Below are positions 10,891-64,000 of a stretch of 64,000 nt of DNA, piece after piece. The stretch spans positions 1 through 64,000 of the forward strand of contig JAOTOM010002957.1 of the NCBI GenBank assembly GCA_034440615.1, read 5' to 3'. The stretch comes from Ashinkailepas kermadecensis. Its lineage: Eukaryota > Arthropoda > Thecostraca > Neolepadidae. The notes beneath the pieces are model-generated. The model had not been told where the DNA came from, searched no databases, and saw nothing but the letters and a program-made list of their open reading frames with translations. The first letter of the stretch is position 1. Each line of letters starts with the position of its first letter. The position numbers and the translations under genes were made by a program.

Positions 10891-11789
10891 GACAGGAGGC
10901 CCCTTATAGCCCACGTAATATATATTTGTGTATTTGTATATATATATATGTATCTTATGTACTGAACTGGGGCGGCAAGGGAACACACACGCCAGCAGGT
11001 AAGGCTACCACTGATGGTGGCCTCAGCTGAGATACTCCTCGGGCAAATGACGTCGCAGGAGCCGACGGGACGGCTTCGGGAACGGATACAGCAACGGCAT
11101 CACTCGCGACCTGATCTGGTCATTATGTGAATGACCTATCGGCGGTCCGCGAACTTGACCGTGCACGCCTGACCCGTTGTCTTCACGATGGTCGCTGGCA
11201 GCCGGCGGCTGTGGAAGGCTGACGTGTTCCTATTTATATATTTATTTATTTATTTCACGATATATGCCCTCCACGTGCATTGGCTATTATGGACAGTCCT
11301 CTGCAATTTGTTTTGAAAATCACATTTTAAAATAATATTTAGACAATCCAATATCCGTAGGTTTTAAGTAATCCAATATTAGTGCGTTGAAGTGATTCAA
11401 CATCGGTAGGTGTTAGGCCGTCGAACATCAGTAAGCTAGGTTAGGTTGCATTAATATTTATTGATAATTGTATGTTATTTTTCATTATATACCACCACAA
11501 CCAAAACCTTTTCCCACACTTCCCATATGTTGTTGAGGTGGGATAGCAGGTATATGTAGTCAATTTTCTTCTTGCTTTTTTAAAAGTTATTTCAATGTTT
11601 TTGATATTCTTTTCTTGGACTGATTTCTTAGATAGAAGTACTTGAACTTAAAGTGCTTATATCCTTGGAAGTTTTCATTTTCCAAAGGAACAATCAGAAA
11701 TCAGAAATCAGAAATCACCAGAAAAACAACGTTGTGATGAAAAATGGCCCAGTGGCTTCTTATGCATGCTTGCCATTTTAATTATGAAT

Positions 11790-12720
11790 ATTTTGGTTTT
11801 AGGGTGCGTCAACCCCATTGGGTTATATTTCACCCATAACAAGGTTGCCTAAGCACGCGTCATACTCACAAACGAATATAAAACATCGGTAGCTATTAAG
11901 GCGCTTGATATAAGTTCTGGGGAAACAAATAATCAGTTAGGCAGGTGCATGTATTACGTCAAATCCCATCTCCGCAAGGAAGCACAAAACTGCTCCATTG
12001 TGTATCAATCGGGAATAATCTCCCAATAAGTCCTTCAACCTCAGAGCATTCGCATCATATCCGAAGTGGTGCCTACGTTCTTCTGTGTATGCTTGGTACG
12101 CCACCAGCACATGGTGCACAGTCAGTGCGGCATTACACCTAACACATTTCGGCCTGTCGTCCCCGCACAATAAATACCTTTGCGTTGCTAGAGTGTGACC
12201 AATTCTGAGACGATAGATGGCTACCTCGTCCCTTCTAGTTTGGCTGAAGGACGTTGGCCACGAAGCTAACTATGGTTTGATTTGCTTTAATTGGTTGAAC
12301 TCCACTTGGTCCCATTTGCCCTGCCACTGTCTGAGAATAAATGATGAGATAATTGGGTAGTAGTCACTGGCAAGAAGTGGGAGAACGCGACTCCTTGGCG
12401 CTTGTGCTGCACGCCTTGCAGCCCTGTCGGCCAGCTCGTTACCACGGATTTCGACATGTGATGGAATCCAGCAAAGTATGACCTGTTTTCCCATGCGATG
12501 CAGAGAAGTAAGGTGCGATAAAATGTATCGTACGATGACATGTTGCTGGTTAAAACTGCGCAACGCCACAAGACTGCTCAGAGAATCAGTCAAAATAACA
12601 TGTAAAATATTGTCGTCAACCTCGATGTATGCAAGAGTTTTGCTGATGGCCATCAACTCCGCAGTGAAGACCGTGGCGTGTGGCGGCATTTTACACAAAT
12701 CCTATAATTGTTGATGGAAA
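11790..12720 (-). mobile_element. 5'-truncated non-LTR retrotransposon (RNase H clade)
   Basis: This holds the C-terminal part of a LINE ORF2 (RNase H, then a Cys/His knuckle) followed by a 3' UTR. It ends in a tail with GACGCACCCTAAAACCAAA, the motif found at other LINE-tail copies in the window. The 5' edge is near 12720, inside the RNase H domain. The reverse transcriptase and endonuclease are absent. Confidence 0.75.
11937..12698 (-). pseudogene. LINE ORF2 C-terminus: RNase H plus zinc knuckle, one in-frame stop
   Basis: One minus-strand frame reads FTAELMAISKTLAYI, LTDSLSSLVALRSF and LCWIPSHVEIRGNELADRAAR. These are the Glu, Asp and C-terminal His/Asp parts of an RNase H domain. The frame then continues through a TAG stop to RRDEVAIYRLRIGHT, CGDDRPKCVRC, LTVHHVL and LKDLLGD, the usual end of Jockey/I-group ORF2 proteins. 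The first catalytic Asp is missing because the element is truncated upstream, where a stop precedes the conserved region. RNase H removes the RNA strand during reverse transcription; this copy cannot be active. Confidence 0.8.
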
Positions 12721-14640
12721 GAATCAACCTAAATATAGGCATCACTCACTTGTTATCTCATGATAACCTCTCCTTTATACTAAGTTTGAGACATATACTT
12801 AAAATACACAGGTCAGGACATCGAGCAATCGTGCTCCAATCACTTAAACAAAACCTATATAATGCCATTCCAAAAGGCTTGATACTTTTTGTCAAAAAAG
12901 TTGAACATGTGTTTCTATGACAAGAACTATGCTATTTTTTCAACAAAAATGATTATGCTTGTATTCCAGACTAAGTTTTGATGATAGAACAGATATAGTG
13001 GGCTGGATCCAGCCCACAATATAGCAGAAAAAAAACTTGTTCAACTGTAAATGTATCTAATGGATACATTTGTCACCTGATATCATTCTTTGTCCATTCT
13101 GTAAAAAATGTAGCTCATGAATGTGCCATTTCAGTCAGCAGATCTGACCCAAATCATCTATTTCTCATACCTTTGACCCAAACTTAGTGTAGCTACAACT
13201 TAGTGGTAAATGCTTGACATGAGGGTCTTATTGTGATTGTTATTTCGGTGTACAAAGAACATATTTTTCCCACCAAGCACACAAATTCGTTGAAAAGCAA
13301 AATAATACCAAAAATGAGGGCTTTAAATTGGTTCATATACAATAACTAATTATTTACAGCTTTAGAAATTGCAAGGTAACCTAGCATAAAATTGCTAGCC
13401 TAATCTATTTTTTCAGAGAAAAGTATCAAAATCTTGAAATAAAAGGATATAGCCTAACCATGCCTATCCATATTTTTATTTGGTGGAGGAAAAACATTGT
13501 CAACATGCAAATGAAGCAGGGAAAAACACAACAAAGTAATCTTGCAAATGATGTAAACATCAATAATAATACAAAATTCAGGATTACCCAGGGTTTTGGC
13601 TGGTGGGAATATTATGGTAGGAATATGATGGTAGGAGACATTTGCTTTGCTGCAAAGAGGCAGGGTTGAGCAGATCTTTCTTTAGGTTTCTTCTCGTGTC
13701 AATTTCTTTGAAATGCTTGGAGTATACTCTTGGTTCCCCAACATTTAAGAACTTAGACATGTTTTATTGTATGCTAAGAGATTTTGCTAAGGCAGAATCC
13801 TGATAAGAATGGTGTAACCAGAATTCTTCTTTATTAAAGTTGCCTGCCCAGTGCCACCTCTATGCTCTGGTACTGTACAGTAAGGCATGACACCTGAAAC
13901 AGAGATGTGTTACATTCAAACATAATATCTAGATGCTGAATTCATACTACAGGAAATCAGACTGCAACTCATGGAAAGTTTCAGGAAGGCATTCATAGCA
14001 TGATTGCATTGTACATAAATATTCAATTATGCATGTATCATCAATAATCCATGCAATTATCCATCAATCCATCCATCAATAATCCATGCAATCAAGGAAT
14101 AATGCACCGTGCCCTTAGTCTAGCTGGCCTAAAAAAGCTACGTTTTCAATGACTGTTGTATGTCAATGTAGGTAGATATGTACATGTTTGGAAAAATACG
14201 CTGCTCGTGGATTTTCGGAATCCAGAACACTACCCTCTTCAGAAAATTGTTTCTTGTTTTCTCATCTGGAGGTTGAATCTCCTAAGTTACCTCCTAAGTT
14301 TGACAATGAGCTGCTGTGATCAAGTAAAAGTGCTCAAAATTCACCGAGAGGGGGATGCAGATTGAGTTACGATGCATAAGGTTTTAAAAAAATATTATCC
14401 GTACTGGATGACTACAAAATATTCCTCTCAACATGCAAGATTACAATGCACAAATCCAACCTTGCCAATGCATGATAAAAATATGTGTCGTAACAAATGT
14501 TCAATGGAAAGAACAGGACAATATTAATAACTCAGTCAGCGCAAGATAAATATACTTGCTTGTAGAGGAAGCAAAATAAAAGTAACCATTGCGTATGATT
14601 TGAAAAAAGTATTCTGCAACCATATTGATACCATATTAAA
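12720..14640. other. AT-rich intergenic sequence, nothing recognised
   Basis: Low-GC, apparently unique sequence between the LINE remnant and the minisatellite block. Open frames are short and show no domain I recognise. AATCCATGCAAT words repeat locally at 14035-14100. Confidence 0.4.
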
Positions 14641-14831
14641 AAACCTTCGGGTGACGTCATGCGGGCTTGAAGGAAAACTTCGATCTACCTTCTAGTAAAG
14701 GTATCTTGGCAGACATCGCGCTGTGCTACGGGTAGGAACAGTATGACGAGACAGGTCCAGTGAAGATCACGGCTGGGAAGGAGGGGTAGGAGCAAGTAAG
14801 AGATAACTGTTGCAACACAATTCCTCCCTAC

Positions 14832-14940
14832 TAGGTGTAGGGGCGGATACAAGGGTGGGGGAACTGGGGACATGTGCCTCCCCCAAGTTAGTTAGTTATT
14901 GGGGATTAGGGGTGCATCGACTACAGAGGCGACGGCGTGT
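14832..14940. repeat. dispersed-repeat mosaic with LINE-tail motif
   Basis: The first half (GGCGGATACAAGGG, GGGGACATGTGCC) is an inverted version of sequence at 24945-24968 and 10853-10890. The second half (TTATTGGGGATTAGGGG, TGCATCGACT) matches the inverse LINE 3' tail seen at 34985-35045. Confidence 0.5.
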
Positions 14941-15407
14941 TGACACTCGTCGTTCCACCATGGCACGTGTTTACGGCCGGGGGAGCGACGAGAACCGCTA
15001 GGGTCCACACGGAGTCCGCCTCAATGGACTCGCCGAGCCATTGATGACGCCTACCGACGGTCTGTCCCACAGGCGAGGTCAGACCCACCAGAGTCCACAC
15101 GGAGTCCGCCTCAATGGACTCGTCCAGCCATTGATGACGTCTGTCGACGGTCTGTCCCACAGAAGAGGTCCGACCCACTGGAGTCCACACGGAGCCCGCA
15201 GATGTGCGTGGTAATCAGCGAGGTACCAGGTGAAGACCGTAATAGCACATACGTGGTGGCCGTTTTCTCCTCGCGATGGACGCGGAAGGTTTCGATGTTT
15301 CAGCAAGATACACAACCGAATGAAGTGCATAGCGAGCCGCACGTCCGTTGTGTGGATGTACACTGGCAATGGACTGAAGCTATGGTTGTACGCCAACAGT
15401 AGACTGA

Positions 15408-16125
15408 ACCACCTACCGACACCTCCGTCCTGTGGCTATACACCGACAGTGAATCGAAGCGATGGTTGTATACTGACAGTGGACCGAAGCACTTCTGTCC
15501 TGTGGCTATACACCGACAGTGAATCGCAGCTATGGTTGTATACTGACAGTGGACCGAAGCACCTCTGTCCTGTGGCTGTACACCGACAGTGAATCGCAGC
15601 TATGGTTGTATACTGACAGTGGACCGAAGCACTTCTGTCCTGTGGCTATACACCGACAGTGAATCGAAGCGATGGTTGTATACTGACAGTGGACCGAAGC
15701 ACTTCTGTCCTGTGGCTGTACACCGACAGTGAATCGCAGCTATGGTTGTATACTGACAGTGGACCGAAGCACCTCTGTCCTGTGGCTGTACACCGACAGT
15801 GAATCGCAGCTATGGTTGTATACTGACAGTGGACCGAAGCACTTCTGTCCTGTGGCTGTACACCGACAGTGAATCGCAGCTATGGTTGTATACTGACAGT
15901 GGACTGAAGCACCTATGTCCCGTGGCTATACACTAACACATCTGTCCTGTGGCTATACACCGACACCTCATGTCGTGTGGCTGTACACCGACAGTGAATT
16001 GAAGCTATGGTTGTATACTGACAGTGGACTGAAGCACCTGTCGTGTGGCTATACACTGACACCTCTGTCCTGTGGCTATACACCGACACCCATGTCGTGT
16101 GGCTGTACACCGACAGTGGACTGAA
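15408..16125. repeat. minisatellite, 70-bp unit
   Basis: Seven or so regular 70-bp copies (15425-15910), then irregular copies to about 16125. Each unit holds CTGTCCTGTGGCTATACACC, which is the reverse complement of most of the 27-bp unit of the next array, plus GACAGTGGACCGAAGC and ATGGTTGTATACTG. Confidence 0.92.
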
Positions 16126-16262
16126 GCTATTTAACTGCAAAAACCCGCTCCAGTGTGAGAGGTGAATTGCAACGAATAACGACATAGTTGTACATCCAAA
16201 GAAATGTCCTTGCCTTTCTGAGATGGGCGATTAAACGGCGTTGGCAACATCACCAGTAGATG

Positions 16263-16890
16263 TACGCTGTACCCGCAGGACAGAGGTGTCTGTGTACAGC
16301 CACAGGACAGAGGTGTCGGTGTATAGCCACAGGACAGAGGTGTCGGTGTATAGCCACAGGGCAAAGGTGTCGGTGTATAGCCACAGGACAGAGGTGTCAG
16401 TGTATAGCCACAGGACAGAGGTGTCGGTGTATAGCCACATGACAGAGGTGTCGGTGTATAGCCACATGACAGAGGTGTCGGTGTATAGCCACAGGACAGA
16501 AGTGTCGGTGTATAGCCACAGGACAGAGGTGTCGGTGTATAGCCACAGGACAGAGGTGTCGGTGTATGGCCACAGGACAGAGGTGTCGGTGTATAGCCAC
16601 AGGACAGAGGTGTCGGTGTATAGCCACAGGGCAGAGGTGTCGGTGTATAGCCACAGGACAGAGGTGTCGGTGTATAGCCACAGGACAGAGGTGTCGGTGT
16701 ATAGCCACAGGACAGAGGTGTCGGTGTATAGCCACAGGAGAGAGGTGTCGGTGTATAGCCACAGGACAGAGGTGTCGGTGTATAGCCACAGGACAGAAGT
16801 GTCGGTGTATAGCCACAGGACAGAAATGTCGGTGAATAGCCACAGGACAGAGGTGTCGGTGTATAGCCACAGGACAGAGGTGTCGGTGTA
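16263..16890. repeat. 27-bp minisatellite, left part
   Basis: About 23 tandem copies of a 27-bp unit with core GTGTCGGTGTATAGCCAC and AGGACAGAG. The length is divisible by three, so all frames stay open in 9-residue repeats; I do not regard these as genes. A mariner interrupts the array at a TA (16889-16890). Confidence 0.95.
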
Positions 16891-16917
16891 CGAGGTGCGA
16901 CCAAAAAGAAACGGGAC
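16891..16917 (+). repeat. mariner left terminal inverted repeat
   Basis: 27 bp beginning CGAGGTGCGACC. It differs from the right repeat at positions 8 and 12. Confidence 0.93.
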
Positions 16918-17054
16918 ATTGGCTGCTGATGACACGACTCAGCAGCCACACACCGATGAACTATATCATAGTGATGCACAACATTTCAGCACTATATGAG
17001 CAAAGTGTCGCTTCAGCTGACCCATTGTCCTTCTTTCCACAGGTGTGTTTCTAA

Positions 17055-18122
<1,068 letters not shown>

Positions 18123-18161
18123 TTTCCTGTCATCTCGTGCAATAAAGACTGTATTGACCGA

Positions 18162-18188
18162 GTCCCGTTTCTTTTTTGTCACACCTCG
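18162..18188 (-). repeat. mariner right terminal inverted repeat
   Basis: 27 bp ending in CACACCTCG, the inverse of the left end with two differences. It is followed by the TA duplication. Confidence 0.93.
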
Positions 18189-19960
18189 TATAGCCACAGG
18201 ACAGAGGTGTCAGTGTATAGCCACAGGACAGAGGTCTCGGTGTATGGCCACAGGACAGAGGTGTCGGTGTATAGCCACAGGACAGAGGTGTCGGTGTTTC
18301 GCCACAGGACAGAGGTGTCGGTGTATAGCCACAGGACAGAGATATCGGTGTATAGCCACAGGGCAGAGGTGTCTGTGTATAGCCATAGGACAGAGATATC
18401 GGTGTATAGCCACAGGACAGAGGTGTCTGTGTATAGCCACATGACAGAGGTGTCGGTGTATAGCCACAGGAGAGAGGTGTCTGTGTATAGCCATAGGACA
18501 GAGATATCGGTGTATAGCCACAGGACAGAGGTGTCTGTGTATAGCCACATGACAGAGGTGTCGGTGTATAGCCACAGGACAGAGGTGTCGGTGTATAGCC
18601 ATAGGACAGAGATATCGGTGTATAGCCACAGGACAGAGGTGTCTGTGTATAGCCATAGGACAGAGGTGTCGGTGTATAGCCACAGGACAGAGGTGTCTGT
18701 GTATAGCCACATGACAGAGGTGTCGGTGTATAGCCACAGGACAGAGGTGTCGGTGTATAGCCATAGGACAGAGATATCGGTGTATAGCCACAGGACAGAG
18801 GTGTCGGTGTATAGCCATAGGACAGAGATATCGGTGTATAGCCACAGGACAGAGGTGTCTGTGTATAGCCACATGACAGAGGTGTCGGTGTATAGCCACA
18901 GGACAGAGGTGTCGGTGTATAGCCATAGGACAGAGATATCGGTGTATAGCCACAGGACAGAGGTGTCTGTGTATAGCCATAGGACAGAGGTGTCGGTGTA
19001 TAGCCACAGGACAGAGGTGTCCGTGTATAGCCACATGACAGAGGTGTCGGTGTATAGCCACAGGACAGAGGTGTCGGTGTATAGCCATAGGACAGAGATA
19101 TCGGTGTATAGCCACAGGACAGAGGTGTCGGTGTATAGCCATAGGACAGAGATATCGGTGTATAGCCACAGGACAGAGGTGTCTGTGTATAGCCACATGA
19201 CAGAGGTGTCGGTGTATAGCCACAGGACAGAGGTGTCGGTGTATAGCCATAGGACAGAGATATCGGTGTATAGCCACAGGACAGAGGTGTCGGTGTATAG
19301 CCACAGGACAGAGGTGTCGGTGTTTCGCCACAGGACAGAGGTGTCTGTGTATAGCCATATGACAGATATCGGTGTATAGCCACAGGACAGATGTGTCGGT
19401 GTATAGCCACATGACAGAGGTGTCGGTGTATAGCCACAGGACAGAGGTGTCAGTGTATAGCCACAGGACAGAGGTGTCGGAGTATAGCCACAGGGCAAAG
19501 GTGTCGGTGTATAGCCACAGGGCAGAGGTGTCGGTGTATAGCCACATGACAGAGGTGTCGGTGTATAGCCACAGGACAGAGGTGTCGGTGTATAGCCACA
19601 TGACAGAGGTGTCGGTGTATAGCCACAGGACAGTCGGAGTATAGCCACAGGGCAAAGGTGTCGGTGTATAGCCACAGGGCAGAGGTGTCGGTGTATAGCC
19701 ACACGATGGAGGTGTCGGTAGGTGGTTCAGTCCACTGTCGGTGTATAGCCATACGACGGAGGTGTCGGTGTATGGCCACAGGACAGAGGTGTCGGTGTAT
19801 GGCCACAGGGCAGAGGTGTCGGTGTATAGCCACACGACGGTGTCGGTAGGTGGTTCAGTCCACTGTCGGTGTATAGCCATACGACGGTGGTGTCGGTGTA
19901 TAGCTACAGGCCAGAGGTGTCGGTGCACAGCCACACGACGGTGTCGGTAGGTGGTTCAGT
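18189..19960. repeat. 27-bp minisatellite, right part, with 162-bp higher-order repeat
   Basis: About 60 copies of the same 27-bp unit continue past the mariner. From about 18547 to 19260, variant units (ACATGACAGAG; GAGATATCGG; CCATAGGACAG) recur every 162 bp, i.e. six units, giving a higher-order repeat. Toward 19690-19960 the units mix with GGTGGTTCAGTCCACTGTCGG, the inverse of part of the 70-bp unit at 15.4-16.1 kb. Confidence 0.93.
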
Positions 19961-20187
19961 CCACTGTCGGTGTACAACCGTAGCTTCAGTCCATTGCCAG
20001 TGTACGCTGTACGCTGTAGCCCGCACGTCACGGCTGAAGGCCATATCACACGTCTTATTCTGCACAGGCAGAAGACAGCTGGTCACAAGACTGCGACTCT
20101 GGGCTTCTTTTGCGACACATTCAGCTGCTAGGTCGTCCAGCGTCTCCGACCTGCCACTCAGATTGGTCGCCAGTGAATTCGGCAATC

Positions 20188-20262
20188 CCACCGGTTGCGG
20201 AATTCAAACCCACGATTTTCCGATCAAGAGTCCAGCGCTCTGCCGACTGAGCTACGCTGATA
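20188..20262 (-). mobile_element. tRNA-Lys(CUU)-like sequence, probably a SINE head
   Basis: Read on the minus strand: GCGTAGCTCAGTCGGCAGAG (A box), an anticodon-loop-like ACTCTTGATC, then GTGGGTTTGAATTCC (B box). The acceptor and T stems do not pair well, so a working tRNA is unlikely. Confidence 0.5.
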
Positions 20263-21564
20263 AAAATAACCCTCAGAATTCACGAGGAAGTTGTCGGATG
20301 GTCAACGGACCACCGTGGCTAAAACTTCATTTCCACACGAGATGGTCGTCAAGCTTGGCTGCTAACGACTCGCAAGGACTAAAAAGCCTGGGTCGGGCGA
20401 TACAAAAGTGTATTAATATACATGCTTTACATTCGATGCCGGGTCCCGTTGGTGTTGATTAGTGTGGACAACCGCATCACTTAACAACGTAAGTGAAGTA
20501 ACATCACACCAGCTGGCAGCGTCGCCCTGTGCAACGTCCCGGGTCAAACTGTCTAACCGCCTTTTGAGCATTTCTCACACTATTTGGAGGGTCACCACGA
20601 GTCCAGGCCGCACCTATTCAAGCTTGAATGCACATAATGTACAGCATTTGATTGTAAATTACATCACAGACATTGTGAAAGTTTCACTTTAGGCCAGCCG
20701 GCAGTCTCGGAAGCGACTAAATCATTCATAAACACGAACACAATTTCCTAGCGAGAGAAATTCATGTCATACACGTCTGTCAAGCCTGTCTAAAACCAGT
20801 CACGACACGCAGCTAAAATAAGTAGAAACAACACAGAGACGCGGCGTGCGCAGTCACCTTGCGCAGGTGGAACGATGGCTGCAAAAACGCGGCGTAAAAG
20901 CTGCGCAGGGGCATTTTGCGCGCCCGGAGACCGGCGTGACGACCTATGTACAGATGAGAGGGAGCAGAGCTGAGGTAGGCGCCGAGACTAGAGACGGACG
21001 CGGCTGATATGAGGCGAGTCGAGGCGCGCCGCCGCCGGCCGCGACGCCCGTGCCGCTCGGCAGATCACTACATTACATACGACGGAGTGAAAGACAGACG
21101 CGCTCCCCTCTCACGCTCCACGCTCGCGCACCTCAAACGCACATCTACGCACACGCACAGACAGACGCACGGCGACACGGGGCAGACGGCGGCGGAGCAG
21201 CACGTCCGCGCGTCGCCGGCGCGCACACGACACGGGCCGGCACGCGGCGCTGGTCCCAGTTCAGTTCAGTTCAGTTCAGCTCAGGTCGGCTCAGCACTGT
21301 TCACGAGATCCGAGGTGGGTGGGCGCGGCTGCGCGCTCCGCCCGCGCACACTATGAGATCGGCACGTGGCGTGGCGCCCGTCGGCGCCCGCCTGGCGTCT
21401 GCCGGCGCCGGCTGTGGGCGGCCGGCCTGCTGGGCGGCCGCTCGGCCGGCGACCGGCTATCACCTGTCCATGGGCAGTGCGGTGCAGCTCGGACCGCCGA
21501 GTCGGTCGGGCGGAGACAATGCCCGGTCACGAGGTCAGCGGTCGGCAGCTAGTCTGGACTGGCG
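20263..21564. other. 3' flank of nmo, GC-rich, no poly(A) signal seen
   Basis: Immediately downstream of the nmo stop (minus strand). It should hold the 3' UTR, but I see no AATAAA or ATTAAA on the minus strand within about 1 kb. A short CAGTT 5-bp repeat lies at 21255-21285. Plus-strand open frames here are GC-rich and resemble nothing known. Confidence 0.4.
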
Positions 21565-63738
<42,174 letters not shown>

Positions 63739-63744
63739 CTGCAA

Positions 63745-64000
63745 CACAGACAGAGAAGACGCATCACCACCTGTGCGGTGCAGCATTGGAAGACAAAGAA
63801 AAGGCGCGTCACCACCCTGTGTGCTGCAGCACTGGAACACAGACGGAGAGGACGCATCACCACCCTGTGTGATGCAGCACTGGAACACAGACGGAGAGGA
63901 AGCGTCACCACCCTGTGTGCTGCAGCACTGGAACACAGACGGAGAGGACGCATCACCACCCTGTGTGCTGCAGCACTGGAACACAGACGGAGAGGACGCA
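63745..64000. repeat. minisatellite, 48-bp unit, built on the nmo acceptor
   Basis: Five copies, running off the window, with ACAGACGGAGAGGACGCATC, ACCACCCTGTGTGCTGCAGC. On the minus strand each unit reads TCTGTGTTCCAGTGCTGCAG, compared with TCTGTGTTGCAG|GTGCTG at the true exon edge. Confidence 0.92.

Noticed and set aside
18130..19934. Open frames up to about 570 codons with 9-residue repeats across 16.2-19.9 kb
   Set aside because: The 27-bp repeat is open in most frames on both strands only because its period is divisible by three. No codon bias, splice sites or known domain support a protein.
20188..20262. Functional tRNA genes at 20.2, 27.4 and 46.4 kb
   Set aside because: A and B boxes are present, but acceptor and T stems do not pair, and one has a SINE body attached. 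They are better read as SINE heads.

Overview
This is a eukaryotic window. Coding sequence is split into short exons with GT/AG introns up to about 15 kb, and the rest is mostly tandem repeats and transposon remnants. An arthropod is likely: the two recognisable genes read like arthropod nemo/NLK and Stt3B, TTAGG-like stretches are scattered about, and there are a mariner element, tRNA-derived SINEs and RNase-H LINE fragments. A crustacean (a GC-rich, polymorphic genome such as a barnacle) is my guess, not a demonstrated fact.

Genes. Both lie on the minus strand, head to tail. Positions 21565-63738 hold the last eight coding exons of a Nemo-like kinase (nmo/NLK). They cover the kinase domain from strand beta4 to the conserved C-terminus and the stop codon, and splice phases agree at every junction I checked. 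The 5' exons (glycine loop, catalytic Lys) lie beyond 64000. Positions 1023-8983 hold the first three recognisable coding exons of Stt3B, the catalytic subunit of oligosaccharyltransferase. Its ATG is at 8983 and its remaining exons lie beyond the left edge. The two proteins act in different processes (signalling kinase; ER N-glycosylation), so adjacency does not imply joint function.

Layout. 1-9 kb: Stt3B with intronic minisatellites and an AT-rich intron carrying nested inverted-repeat elements. 9-21.5 kb: intergenic, with SINE and LINE fragments, large related minisatellites at 15.4-20 kb, and a dead mariner inserted at a TA inside one of them. 21.5-34.3 kb: the 3' six exons of nmo. 34.3-49.9 kb and 50-63.7 kb: two giant nmo introns that are GC-rich and packed with unrelated minisatellites, the longest being about 36 copies of a 62-bp unit at 56.8-59.1 kb.

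The observation I find most interesting is that three nmo exon borders (21.6, 49.9 and 63.7 kb) each abut a tandem array whose units contain copies of the neighbouring splice site, and in one case the 3' end of the exon. Many long open frames in the window are by-products of repeat periods divisible by three and are not annotated as genes.
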